Source: Deinococcus aestuarii (GTDB lineage Bacteria; Deinococcota; Deinococci; Deinococcales; Deinococcaceae). From it: DNA of 64,000 bases. The translations under genes and the position numbers were made by a program. Numbering within the stretch: the stretch's first letter is position 1; each line of letters starts with the position of its first letter. Below, piece by piece: positions 1 to 8,443 of this stretch. The notes under the pieces were generated by a model that saw only the letters and a program-made list of their open reading frames with translations, was not told the origin of the DNA and made no database searches. Location of the stretch: positions 1-64,000 of the forward strand of contig NZ_JAHKSN010000013.1 of the NCBI RefSeq assembly GCF_018863415.1. The letters are read 5' to 3'.

Positions 1-120
1 CGGCCCGCAGGCAACAGCGGCTCAAGGCGCTTAAACTGCTTCCGGGTCAGGTCACTCGGGTATGTTTTGCGTTTCACACCTCAAAACTGCCGCAGGACCT
101 GACCCTTTTCAAACACCCTC
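1..120 (-). mobile_element. Terminal part of an IS (IS4/IS5-type transposase N-terminus)
   Basis: The complement of 1-77 opens with a GTG and reads ..YPSDLTRKQFKRLEPLLP.., typical of the N-terminal DUF4096-type domain of IS5-like transposases. Only about 25 codons are inside the window; the rest lies to the left. The stretch at 101-120 (complement GAGGGTGTTTGAAAAGG..) is a plausible terminal inverted-repeat end, and the next gene's homology begins immediately after it. Family assignment is from recognition of this short peptide. The exact IS border is inferred. Confidence 0.6.
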
Positions 121-667
121 TCAGGGAGCCTACTTCCACCGGGGAGGTATGACGACCTATGCGCGGGCCAGGAGCGACGTCCTTCAGTGGCTCAGGCAGG
201 ACACGGGGGCCCACGTCACCACCTTCTTCGACCTCTACGCCCTACCCACCGACTTCCCCCGGCGGGCGGCGGCCACCGGTGCCCCTTCCGGGGCCGCGCG
301 GGCCACGCTGCTGGAAGAGGCCTTCGCCCGCGACATTGGTTCGCCGCTGTTCTTCCCGCACATCCAGCCCCACGAGTTCGAGGCCCTGCTGTTCAGCGAC
401 GTGGCGGCCATCGACCGGGCCCTGCAACTCCTCATGCCGGTCTCGAGGCTCTCAAACCTCACCACCATGCTGACCAGTCTCCCCACCCCCGAGGATTTGA
501 ACGACAGTCCGTCAACGGCCCCCTCCAAGCGGCTCCTCGGCCTGTACCCGGCCTACGATAAGAGACTGTTCGGGCCGCTCATCGCCGCCGAGATCGGGCT
601 AACTCGAATGCGCCAGGCCTGTCCCCACTTCGGCGCCTGGTTGACCCGCCTGGAATCTCTGAGTTGA
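121..667 (+). pseudogene. DUF4276 family protein, 5' end lost to the IS
   Basis: The reading frame contains the DUF4276 hallmarks: RGGM.TYARARSD, VTTFFDLYALPTDFP, an F.PHIQPHEFEALLFSD block, an LNDSP.TAPSKRL block and a C-terminal CPHFGAWLTRLE. Family members are usually a little over 200 aa and begin with an EGxTE-type segment, which is missing here. The homology starts right at the IS end, so the insertion appears to have cut the gene. An ATG at 62 keeps the frame open but would add IS-derived residues. DUF4276 genes often sit beside AAA/OLD-like ATPase genes in defence islands, and such a partner could lie left of the window. The Toprim-like nuclease role is inference. Confidence 0.7.
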
Positions 668-914
668 AAAGAGCAGGCCGCTGGCGCGGACCGGAGGCTG
701 CAAGTCCGGTGGCGCGCTGGCCACGTTTTGGTCGACATGATCTTCCCCTCTTGGGAGGCCTGCGGGACCGTGCACCTGCACGCCCATCCCGAGTAGAGAA
801 CGAAGCGCAGATGATCTTCGGGGGCCAGGGGTTTCAGAACACTTCTCGCCTGCAGGAACTGGTTACAGGGGAAGGACACAGACATGGACCCCACGCCCCC
901 GCAGCCGAGGGCAT

Positions 915-1571
915 TCAGGGTTGCTTGAGCGCAGTTGCCCGGGCGAGGAGGGCCCGCGCCCGCCGCCGCCCATCCAGCGAACCCACCCCCGCGAAACCGC
1001 CCAGGGCCAGGCCGAAGGGCAGGGCGAGCAGCGGCAACGCCCACGCCCCCGCCACCTTCTGCGCTCCCGCGTAAGCGCCCAGCAGCAGCGCGACCAGACC
1101 GACGCCGCCGCCGACACGGGCCGGCCCGAGCAGGGTGTTGGCAAAGCGGTCCACCGCCTCGAGCTGCGCGTCGTACTCCGCGAGGACGTACTCCAACGCC
1201 TTGAGATCGAAGGCCTGCAGCTGCTGGGCGACGTGCGCCTCCCGGGCGCTGCGCTCGACGAAAGCGGCGTGGGCCTGGGGGTCCGCGGCGTTCGTCAGGC
1301 GCAGATATTCAACCCGGTAGGCGATCAAGCGCGCCACGAAGAGGAGCACCACCGCGGCGGCCACGAGACCGACCGTGAGGTCCGGCACCCGGAGGGTTGC
1401 CAGGGCGTAGGTGGCCGCCGTCGTGAGGAGCAGGGCGATGTCGAGCAGCAGGGGGAAGCGCGCCGTGAGACGCCAGACGGGGTGGGGTTGACCGCCACAC
1501 ACCACCGGCGGGCGCGAGGGCGTCAGGAGGGTGTGGATGGCATGCACCTGTGTGAAGACGTCACGGCTCAC
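915..1571 (-). CDS. Hypothetical membrane protein, four predicted TM segments
   Basis: 218 aa, not recognised. Hydrophobic stretches lie near residues 38-62 and 66-86, then a charged, probably helical middle (about 90-145) containing RLIAYRVEYLRLTNAADPQ, then two more membrane segments near 150-170 and 178-198 and a basic tail (DGRRRARALLARA). The layout of two hairpins around a cytoplasmic helical region resembles small membrane effectors or anchors, but no family is claimed. It stands alone: the left neighbour is the broken DUF4276 gene and the right side is a long gene-free stretch. Third-position GC is high on this strand, which supports it as coding. Confidence 0.65.
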   Translation of the reverse strand: MSRDVFTQVHAIHTLLTPSRPPVVCGGQPHPVWRLTARFPLLLDIALLLTTAATYALATLRVPDLTVGLVAAAVVLLFVARLIAYRVEYLRLTNAADPQAHAAFVERSAREAHVAQQLQAFDLKALEYVLAEYDAQLEAVDRFANTLLGPARVGGGVGLVALLLGAYAGAQKVAGAWALPLLALPFGLALGGFAGVGSLDGRRRARALLARATALKQP

Positions 1572-3423
1572 CCCAGGAACCTAGCCGAACACGGCGCCGG
1601 AACGCAGCGAAAGTTGGCGTGTCCGGGGGAGCAGGAGGCGGTCCACTCCGCCCTGGTTCGGGATGAGCCCATGAGGCCGGCAACGCGCTGAATTTGGTGA
1701 CGCGGCGGGCGAGCTGGGAGGTGGACAGCGGCCTGAACTCCCCAGACTTCACCGTTTGCCGGGTCCTGGTCGAACCATACTGACCGATCACCCTCGAACT
1801 CCCCTACCTCGCCTCACAGGCTTGTTGCCCGGGATGTCAGCCGGCCTCCAACCGCATTCACGGCCGGCTCCGTTCCCTTGCACGCCTTCCCCTGATCGGG
1901 TCACCCGGTCAAACTCCCCGTCCGTGTTCACCACTTCCGGTGCTCGACACCAGGCGGTCCCCGAGTGATTTTCGCCGGGCATTCCCCCTTCCCGACCCGG
2001 CCTGACCGTCCACCCACGTCGCGCAGCGAGGACGTGGCGCACACCCTCGTGACCGACCTGGGCAGTTGGGGTGGTGCCCAACTCGCAACGCCCCCGAGGC
2101 CCAACCCCGCCACCTGCCCGTGGCCCGGTTCACGCTGCCCGTCTGGTGCGCTCGGCCGCAGTCGCCCGACGGACCGGTCCCGCTGCTTCGACCCCACCGG
2201 GAGGACCCGCATTTATCGCCACCACGTCACGCCAGAACGTGCTGGGCTGGGACCTGTGATCGGCGCTCACCTCGCTCCCCGACGCTATGTGGTCACCACC
2301 CCAGCTCTCCTTAGCAGGTCTCCCAGCGGGGGGACGGGCAGAGACGGAAGACCCTGGGAACCCCGGCCTGCGCCAGCCGCATCAACTGACCGGCAGTCCG
2401 GACATCCGCTCCAGAGCGGCAGGAAGACGGGGGCAACCCCGGCGACGAAGACCCAGAGGTGGCCTTTCAAACGTCCAGTTGGAGGCGGGAGGAGGGGCCG
2501 TCGCCCCAGGTTTTCGAGGTGGCGTTGTCAACCCTCCTGGGCCGCGCCCCCGGCGCCCTACACCGTGACAGGAGATCGGAACGCCTACACCTCCACACCA
2601 GGCAGGACCCAGGCGACCCCATGCCACCGGTCCGGACCGTCAGCCAGACGCTCCTGACCACGCCCAGCACCAAAAGTGTTCAACCCCCTTCGCACACCGC
2701 CAGGATAGGTACACCCGCCCCTGGTCCGTCCGCTTCCCCGGCAACCTCGGGATGGCCTGCCGAGACCTCGTCAACCTTCCGGGGGACGGCCTGACACCCC
2801 ACCCTGCCTCAGCGCCGAGAACGACGAGGGGCAGAGCTGACGCACATCATCGGAGCCTTGGCTCTTCGAGACAGAACCTGTCAGATCAACAACCCGGGCG
2901 GGGCAGCAGGGCGGTCACGTGTACCCCGGATGACAATATCGCGGAGTGGGACAGGACCGGGCCTGGCCGGTCGGTCCAACAGGAGGAGACCTTCCGGCCC
3001 ACCGCGTGCCGGGTGCCTGGGTGGGAACAAGCATCGGACACTGGACGCCTGGACCCGAGCGTCGGACCCGGCGAATCGGAGCGCCCGGCTGGACGACACC
3101 CGCTGCCGATCACCCCGCTGCCAGACAGGCGGGACAGACCCGACCCGGCGCTTGAACCAAGCGCGATCTCAAACAGTCAGGTTGGTCGGCGCACCTTCGG
3201 CAGCGTTGCTGCACTGAGGAGGTCATGCATCCATCACGCCGCCAGATCTGCCATCGCCGGGGCTCCCTCTCGTCCTCGCCCGGGCTCTGGTCACACGGCG
3301 ACCAATCTCCCTTACAACTTCCGATCTCACCCAGACATGAACCGTGTTCAGGATGTACAGGTGGTCCGCAGCCAATGGTCGGCACTCTTTCCCACGCGTT
3401 CCCGCCGCACTTTCAGCGTCGGC
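1572..3423. other. 1.85-kb stretch without a convincing gene
   Basis: Open frames exist on both strands, but all are Pro/Arg/Ser-rich, overlap one another, have no ribosome binding site and show no family resemblance. I see no tRNA, rRNA, iteron array or inverted-repeat IS end. Base use is rich in CC/GG dinucleotides without a codon-like period. It could be eroded DNA or a long untranslated region. A short inverted repeat (TTGGG-N6-CCCAA, near 2067) is too small to interpret. Confidence 0.5.
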
Positions 3424-3789
3424 CTAGCTTCCACCCTCCACTCCGTTCCGCTTGACGAGCACCCCCCGCAAGTACTCAGCGATTTGATCCATCCTCTTGA
3501 CCAACTGGGTCTGGTTGGTCTCCAGGGCCTCCATGCGCCTGAGGAGTTCCTGGGCCGATTCCGACGGGATGGGTGCGGTGTACCTGCCCAGCAGCTGCTG
3601 GATGGCCTGCTTGAAGGTTCCTGCCTTCCCGCTGGTAAGGAGTGCGTGGGCTTCCCGCATGTGCGTCACTGTCTGGTCATCCATTAGCCGAGGGCGTGCC
3701 GTGCCCATCTCCGCGTGATAGATGTTCAGCCTCTTCGAGATGACGCTGGGATCGACGTCGAGTTCGCGAGCAAGTTCGGAGGCAAGCAT
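3424..3789 (-). CDS. HTH DNA-binding protein with coiled-coil tail
   Basis: 121 aa from the ATG at 3789. An upstream start at 3855 would add a Cys/Trp-rich segment unlike the rest. Residues 1-25 (MLASELARELDVDPSVISKRL) form a helix-turn-helix with a typical D-x-S-x-I/V-S-K-R recognition helix. Residues 40-75 are helical. The C-terminal part (LLRRMEALETNQTQLVKRMDQIAEYL) is a coiled coil suited to dimerisation. This design matches small plasmid regulators of the MerR/KfrA-like type, although no precise family is claimed. It is divergent from the gene at 4021, and a 10-bp perfect dyad lies between them, so autoregulation is likely. Confidence 0.7.
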   Translation of the reverse strand: MLASELARELDVDPSVISKRLNIYHAEMGTARPRLMDDQTVTHMREAHALLTSGKAGTFKQAIQQLLGRYTAPIPSESAQELLRRMEALETNQTQLVKRMDQIAEYLRGVLVKRNGVEGGS

Positions 3790-3879
3790 ACCCCAGCATA
3801 CTCGCCAGACCAGTTTTGTCCAGGACTTGCCAGTGTTCGCGGATTGGCAAGCCACCTGCCCTCACCCGACAACTTTTTG

Positions 3880-3909
3880 GATTTTGCAAATTTGTCCCCT
3901 TGCAAAATC
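3880..3909. promoter_or_regulatory. Perfect dyad, probable operator
   Basis: GATTTTGCAA at 3880-3889 and its exact reverse complement TTGCAAAATC at 3900-3909, spaced by 10 bases. The centre-to-centre distance is about two helical turns. It lies in the AT-rich divergent intergenic region 91 bp before the HTH gene (start 3789) and 112 bp before the gene at 4021, so it is best explained as the binding site of that HTH dimer. Confidence 0.65.
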
Positions 3910-4020
3910 ATAATCTGTTCCGGGAAGGAGAACCCTTGCACTCTCCGCCCCCGTCCGCAGCCACACGGCGGCGAGGCGAGGTGGGCACGCACAACGGATG
4001 ACGATGTGCCATCATGACCC

Positions 4021-4710
4021 ATGTCAGGGGAGCATCCCGCCATCCAGAAGGCCAAGTTGCGCGCCGCGCTCGCCCTCGACCGGACGCTGACGACGGTGCA
4101 GCTCGAGCGGCGGGGGCTCTTGCAGGCGGCGACGTGGCTGGGGCTCCCCCAGGTGACCCTGACCTGCCGGACCCGGACCACCCAGCCGCACAGCGACACC
4201 GACCTGAGCTTCGTGGCCCTGGACGCCCGGTGGCTCTCGCGGCCCCCCCGCGACCTGATGCACGACGCGGGGCTGGGTGAGGCGCGGCACCGGATAGAGC
4301 AGCGGGGCGACATGCCCCCCCGGGCTGTCTGGCAGCACGTGACGCTCGCGGGCCGACAACGCGTTCACCTCCCAGATGCGGAGGTGCTCATCCCACACCC
4401 GCAGCGGCAGATGGACTGGGCGGTGGAGTTCGACGCCGGCTACAGTCCCCAGCGCATTGAACGCAAACTGGAAGCCGCCGCCTCTGCCGGATACCGCTGG
4501 ATGTTTTGGGCCACGTCGGTCCACGACCGCACCACGCGGGTGCTCGGGCAGGCCGAAGACCTACATCACCTGGGCCGACTCCCGGGGCTGGCCGGCATCA
4601 CGACCATCTTCGTGGACTTCTGGAGCCTGCGGGACCCGTACGTGGGACGGCGCCGCTGCCTCAAACAGATGTCGATTGAATACAGCTTCATCAGGGTCGG
4701 GGCAGGATGA
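4021..4710 (+). CDS. Replication-relaxation/PDDEXK-like plasmid protein
   Basis: 229 aa. The C-terminal half carries PDAEV (about 126), then WAVEFDAG (about 138), then RIERKLEAA and WMFWATSV. This order (D, then E-x-D, then K, then a strand) resembles the nuclease-like half of replication-relaxation proteins of plasmids and phages. The N-terminal 60 residues are helical (LRAALALDRTLTTVQLERRGLLQAATWLGLP), probably a winged helix. It converges on the gene ending at 4691, with a 20-bp tail-to-tail overlap. Both genes look like members of a plasmid-specific pair. The exact role (origin melting, mobilisation or regulation) is inference. Confidence 0.55.
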   Translation: MSGEHPAIQKAKLRAALALDRTLTTVQLERRGLLQAATWLGLPQVTLTCRTRTTQPHSDTDLSFVALDARWLSRPPRDLMHDAGLGEARHRIEQRGDMPPRAVWQHVTLAGRQRVHLPDAEVLIPHPQRQMDWAVEFDAGYSPQRIERKLEAAASAGYRWMFWATSVHDRTTRVLGQAEDLHHLGRLPGLAGITTIFVDFWSLRDPYVGRRRCLKQMSIEYSFIRVGAG

Positions 4711-5449
4711 GGAGCCTGACCCGGGGGTAGTGCGAGGACACACCGCCGTCATTCGTCCGGGCGCGCTCGACCTCCAGGGCGCGCAGGAAGGTTCGCAACT
4801 GGCCTTCCTCGGGCACCGCGAGGATCAGGGGGTGACGCCACGAGTGAATGTCGTTCTCGTGTCGTCGGTAGAGCGTCCGCATCCGGGACAGCCCGATCCC
4901 GCCGCCGCCGATGGAGGCGTACAAGCTGGGGTAACCGAGCATCTCCTCGAAGCTCCCCCACTGATCCGCCTTCGGCTCCAGCACCTCGCGCTCGATGCGG
5001 TGTCCCCTGACGAAGTAGCTCTCAGTGTCTTTCAGCCTGGCCGCGTAGGCGGGCGGCACCCGCACGACCGTGCGCACGATCTGGCTGGTGGTGCCCGCCT
5101 GGTAGCCCACCTTCCCCGAGCGCTTGTACTCGTGCCGGTCCAGGGTGTACCCCTCCGCCTCCAGCAGGGCCAGCGCGTCCAGCTGGTAGGCCCGGTCGGC
5201 GACGGCGCTCGGACCGGTGAGGTAGGGGGCGTCCGGCACGATCTGCTGCTCCGCGTTGAGCCCGTGGGCCCGGGGGGTGACCGCCAGCACCGCGCCGTAG
5301 GGCGTGTGCACCTCGCGGAGGTAGCCTTCCCGGAGCAGGCGTGACCAGTTGGGTTTGGGGCCGTGCTCGGCGATCACACGCCGGGTCGTCAGGGCGCCCG
5401 CCTGCAACACCTTCGCCAACACGGCGTTCTCCAGCTCAAGCGTCCCCAT
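4691..5449 (-). CDS. Winged-helix plasmid protein, function unknown
   Basis: 252 aa, ATG at 5449. Residues 1-60 (ENAVLAKVLQAGALTTRRVIAEHG..WSRLLREGYLREV) look like a winged helix of the replication-relaxation type. The rest is alpha/beta with a Gly-rich loop (SIGGGGIGLSRMRTLYRR) and a C-terminal strand-rich segment. No catalytic motif is evident. The head-on overlap with the 4021 gene means the two transcripts are partly antisense to each other. Not assigned to a named family. Confidence 0.55.
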   Translation of the reverse strand: MGTLELENAVLAKVLQAGALTTRRVIAEHGPKPNWSRLLREGYLREVHTPYGAVLAVTPRAHGLNAEQQIVPDAPYLTGPSAVADRAYQLDALALLEAEGYTLDRHEYKRSGKVGYQAGTTSQIVRTVVRVPPAYAARLKDTESYFVRGHRIEREVLEPKADQWGSFEEMLGYPSLYASIGGGGIGLSRMRTLYRRHENDIHSWRHPLILAVPEEGQLRTFLRALEVERARTNDGGVSSHYPRVRLLILPRP

Positions 5450-5614
5450 GCTCCCAGGCTAGCCGCGCAGGGGGAGGGACGTCACCCCCGCCGGGGGCGG
5501 GGGTCCGGGCGGAGGCGAGCGATGTCCTGCGCCGTGGCCGGACCGAGAGCGGGGCACATCACATGAGGGGCACCGGCGGGTGGAGCAGGCACCGCAACCG
5601 ACGGGAACGGCCGG

Positions 5615-6097
5615 GTGCGCAAGGTCTTCGATCAGGGCCAGGTGGCCATTGCGCTGTGCTCGGATACGGGGGCGACCAGCGCTCACCTCCAACACCGAGG
5701 CGAGAGCCTGATCGACGACTTGCCCTCGACGCAGGAGACCCCCAAACAGAGGAACGCCCGCATTGACCGGCTGGGGCAGATGAAGCGGGTGGAAGTGCCC
5801 CACCTCGTCACCGACACCGCCTCTGACCGCGACAACATGCGGCGCCTCACTCGCAAGCAGGAGCTGGGTTCAATTCTCCAGGGAGAATACGGGGACATGG
5901 ACGACAACGGCCTCGCCGCTTCCATCCGCCGCGCCCACGCCGAGCGGGAGGGGGACTTGCCCAAGTGGTGGGAAAAGCCGCTGGGCCCGGCCATTCACGA
6001 GGACGCCCGGCAGGAGGCTCAGCCGGACGTGCCGGCCGATCTGCCCACCTCCCCTGAACACACCGTTCCCGGCGCGGGTGCCAGGGTGAGTGCATGA
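5615..6097 (+). CDS. Hypothetical protein, first gene of metallopeptidase operon
   Basis: 160 aa from a GTG at 5615; an upstream start is possible because the region before it is also G-rich and open. The sequence is hydrophilic and charged (RNARIDRLGQMKRVEVPH, RRAHAEREGDLPKWWEKPL), with an acidic, Pro-rich tail. No motif is recognised. Its last four bases overlap the next start (ATGA), so translation is probably coupled to the metallopeptidase gene, and a substrate, partner or regulator of that enzyme is a fair guess. Confidence 0.5.
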   Translation: MRKVFDQGQVAIALCSDTGATSAHLQHRGESLIDDLPSTQETPKQRNARIDRLGQMKRVEVPHLVTDTASDRDNMRRLTRKQELGSILQGEYGDMDDNGLAASIRRAHAEREGDLPKWWEKPLGPAIHEDARQEAQPDVPADLPTSPEHTVPGAGARVSA

Positions 6098-6891
6098 AGC
6101 CTCCCCGAGAGCGGCCCCTGAGACTCGTCCTGATGGTCCGGCGCGACGGCGTGCGGCAGGGCTACCACGTCGCCGAGCGGGACCAGGAGCCGGAGGTGAG
6201 TCTGGGCCTCGACCGGCTGCCCGCCAGCGGGACCGTGCCCCATGACCGCCTGCTGCGCTACGCCTCGCCGCGCGCCGTGGTGAACGCGGTGACCCACGAG
6301 CTGCACCGCCGTCATCCGCTGCCGGGCTCGGTCCGGCTGCGCTACCTGCACACCGAGCGCAAGCTCGAACGCTACGCCCGCGAGCACGGCCTGAGCGCGG
6401 TGCAGGCAGAGGCTTTGACCCTGACCCGCTCGGCATTCACTGGGCGGGAGATTTTAATTCTGCCGCTGCTCTGGCATGACCTGGCGAGCGAGTTCATGGA
6501 CGTCCGCGCCAGAGGAGCGCGCACCCTCGCGCACGAACACTGGCACGCCCTCAAGGGGTACGTGGGCGGGGAATTTCACCCGCTGGAGGAGGGCGGTGCG
6601 GACCTGTACGGGGAGCGGGCCACGCGCGATCTGCTGTTGGGCGTCCCGCCTATTCCGACGGCCTACCCCGAGGCCATGCGGGCGGTGCTCGCGTTGGAAG
6701 ACCGCTTCGGGGCGGTGTGGTTGCTGGAGAGCCGGCGCGCGCGCGACCAGCACGCCTACCTGAGAGCGGCGCTGCATACCTTGAACGTGGACCCGGTGGT
6801 CCGGCAGGAGGTCTTGTCGTACACTGCTTTTCGAGAGCAGTCAAGTTTCCGGCAAGGAATCGAAGACTTGCTCGCCCGTGAAAGGCGGTGA
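6094..6891 (+). CDS. Zincin-like metallopeptidase (HExxH)
   Basis: 265 aa. Residues around 148-153 read AHEHWHAL, an HExxH zinc site. About 20 residues later comes EEGGADLYGERATRDLL, which supplies a downstream glutamate as in gluzincins and ImmA/IrrE-type proteases. Just before HExxH lies a hydrophobic strand (EILILPLLWHDLASEFMDVRARG), the usual edge strand. The N-terminal 100 residues (LRLVLMVRRDGVRQGYHVAE..) are strand-rich and unassigned. There is no signal peptide, so it is cytoplasmic. It overlaps the preceding gene by 4 nt and is 3 nt from the next. Specificity is unknown; a regulatory or toxin-like protease is possible. Confidence 0.6.
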   Translation: MKPPRERPLRLVLMVRRDGVRQGYHVAERDQEPEVSLGLDRLPASGTVPHDRLLRYASPRAVVNAVTHELHRRHPLPGSVRLRYLHTERKLERYAREHGLSAVQAEALTLTRSAFTGREILILPLLWHDLASEFMDVRARGARTLAHEHWHALKGYVGGEFHPLEEGGADLYGERATRDLLLGVPPIPTAYPEAMRAVLALEDRFGAVWLLESRRARDQHAYLRAALHTLNVDPVVRQEVLSYTAFREQSSFRQGIEDLLARERR

Positions 6892-6894
6892 CGT

Positions 6895-7116
6895 ATGCCC
6901 ACCCTCGCCCCCCAACCTCAGCCCAGCACCGAGTACCGCGAGCCGCCCGTTGTCGCGCGGCTGCGCGCCCTCTTCGCGTCGGGGGCGAGCGATGACGAGC
7001 TGCGCACCGCGCTGTACGAGGCCCGGGACGCGCAGATGAGCCCTTACGACCGCGCCATGTCGGGCGAGCTGATGGGTGAAGTCGCCAAGTACCTCGTGTT
7101 CAACGGGCGCGCGTAG
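6895..7116 (+). CDS. Small hypothetical protein, third gene of operon
   Basis: 73 aa, ATG at 6895, only 3 nt after the metallopeptidase stop, so it is co-translated. A Pro-rich start is followed by two predicted helices (VVARLRALFASGASDDELRTALYEARDAQ and YDRAMSGELMGEVAKYLVF). It is a compact acidic/helical protein that could be an inhibitor or partner of the protease. Not recognised. Confidence 0.55.
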   Translation: MPTLAPQPQPSTEYREPPVVARLRALFASGASDDELRTALYEARDAQMSPYDRAMSGELMGEVAKYLVFNGRA

Positions 7117-7329
7117 ACGGCTCACATGACGGCCCGACCTCGGGCTGCGGATCGCAACAACGGACGAGCACAGACGGCTCTGATGGGGCGGGGTGGGGAG
7201 TTCCCCGCCCCTTCTTCTTGACCCCCGTGTCTGCTTGGCGGCACGCACGGGGCTATGGCGGAACAACGTCCTGACTCGGATCGACCTGGCCTGGTACACC
7301 CGACGGAACGGCCTCACCGGCGTCCAGCC

Positions 7330-7433
7330 GAACCTGGAGGACACCCGGGCGGAATCGGCTGGGGCACGGGGCTTGACACCCGCACCTGCGCGCGTGTCTC
7401 ACGCCCAGTCCGCCCCGCTTCCGACCTTCGCCC
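7330..7433 (+). repeat. Diverged direct repeat, left copy
   Basis: Starts GAACCTG and contains GGGCTTGACA followed by ACCTGCGCGCGTGTCT and later GACCTTCGCC. The same order of blocks recurs at 8611-8704 in the same orientation. The two copies bracket the TA module at 7669-8408. The rest of 7117-7668 holds nothing I can support. TTGACA could act as a -35, but no matching -10 is seen. Confidence 0.5.
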
Positions 7434-7668
7434 GCCCTCCTGTGCCCCGGCCTCCACACCCCTCTCGGCATCCCGGGCCTGGGCGCCTGCGAGGCCCCCC
7501 GATGGGGTGCTGAGTGACATGGCACGGGACTGCGGAACCGGGGCCCTTTCGGCGTGCGCACCATCCTCCCGACGTGAGGAGCGTGGGATGGTCGGCCGAA
7601 CGACGGGTTCGTCGTGGAGAGCGGTGGAGGGCTATGACCGCTCCCGTGCTCGACGGCCGAGGGTTCGC

Positions 7669-8034
7669 CTACAGGTCGAACATGGCGGTCAGCGCCGCCC
7701 GGATCGGGGCAGACTCGTCGGGCGTCAGGGTCCCCAGGCGTCCCAGGATCCGTAAGACGTCCAGCGCCCGCACGTTGTCCACCAACGCCACGCTCGGGAC
7801 CGTCAACCCGCCCTGGCCCGCGGCCAGCACCGGGTACAGCGCCGGAGAGGTGCTCGCGTACCCGCCCACATTCGAGGTCAGCGGCACCACGACCAGCGCC
7901 GGGAAGCGTGACACCCCCACCCGGTCGGGAAGTCCCACGACGACGGCCGGTCGGCTGCCGGTCTGCTCGTGGCCGGGCGGTCGCTGGGCCGGGAACTGCA
8001 CCTTGAGCACGTCGCCCACCGCGACGCCGCTCAA
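7669..8034 (-). CDS. MazF/PemK-type toxin
   Basis: 121 aa, using a TTG at 8034 that overlaps the antitoxin stop (TTGA). Residues 1-20 (GDVLKVQFPAQRPPGHEQTGSRPAVVVG) match the start of MazF/PemK endoribonucleases, followed by FPALVVVPLTSNVGG, then the central SVALVDNVRALDVLRILGRLGTLTPDE, which is the conserved core ahead of the C-terminal helix. MazF toxins cleave mRNA at short sequences. The antitoxin gene lies upstream in the same operon. The non-ATG start and overlap suggest low, coupled toxin synthesis. A GTG further in is also possible. Confidence 0.75.
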   Translation of the reverse strand: MSGVAVGDVLKVQFPAQRPPGHEQTGSRPAVVVGLPDRVGVSRFPALVVVPLTSNVGGYASTSPALYPVLAAGQGGLTVPSVALVDNVRALDVLRILGRLGTLTPDESAPIRAALTAMFDL

Positions 8035-8408
8035 GCCTCCCCCACCACGAAGCCCACGCCCGGCACGTACCGCACCGGCTCGCCGCTCGGCTCGCCACCC
8101 TCGCCCCAGTCGTAGGGCTCGAGATCGGGCATCAGGTCGGCGGCGGCCCACTCCGCCGCCTCGGTGTCGGGTTCGGGCACGGTGACGGCGGCGAGGAGGT
8201 CGGCGGGCGTGACTTCCTCGCCGGTGAGTTCCTCCAGCGCGGTGATGACGGCGCCGAGGGTGCCCAGGTCCACGCGGGTGACCTCGCCGCGCGCGAGGGC
8301 GTAGACAGTGCGGCGGCTGACGCGCCCCTCCGTGGCCTGGGCGAGGCGGTACGCGGTCAGGCCGTGGGTGTTCAGGTAGCGCTTGAGCGTGAATTCGACG
8401 GCGCGCAT
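8031..8408 (-). CDS. XRE-type antitoxin
   Basis: 125 aa. Residues 5-70 form a helix-turn-helix (LKRYLNTHGLTAYRLAQATEGRVSRRTVYALARGE..) followed by an ITALEELTGEEVTPADLL segment, the usual XRE-antitoxin layout. The C-terminal half is acidic (EPDTEAAEWAAADLMPDLEPYDWGEGGEP) and is the likely toxin-neutralising tail. The ATG at 8408 lies 6 nt after a -10-like GATATT, so the message is probably leaderless. It shares the HTH style of the small regulator at 18463. Confidence 0.75.
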   Translation of the reverse strand: MRAVEFTLKRYLNTHGLTAYRLAQATEGRVSRRTVYALARGEVTRVDLGTLGAVITALEELTGEEVTPADLLAAVTVPEPDTEAAEWAAADLMPDLEPYDWGEGGEPSGEPVRYVPGVGFVVGEA

Positions 8409-8414
8409 GGTGGT

Positions 8415-8443
8415 AATATCTTAACACTACCCTTTAGTGTGAA
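8415..8443 (-). promoter_or_regulatory. Leaderless TA promoter with operator dyad
   Basis: On the minus strand: TTCACA (8443-8438), 17 bp, GATATT (8420-8415), 6 bp, ATG. The dyad ACACTA (8424-8429)/TAGTGT (8435-8440) lies between and overlaps the -35, as expected for autorepression by the XRE antitoxin. Confidence 0.65.

Noticed and set aside
1965..2657. 230-codon frame in the gene-free stretch
   Set aside because: Pro/Arg/Thr-rich, overlaps similar frames on both strands, no ribosome site.
7370..7400. TTGACA as a promoter -35
   Set aside because: No -10 at 16-18 bp and no downstream plus-strand gene.
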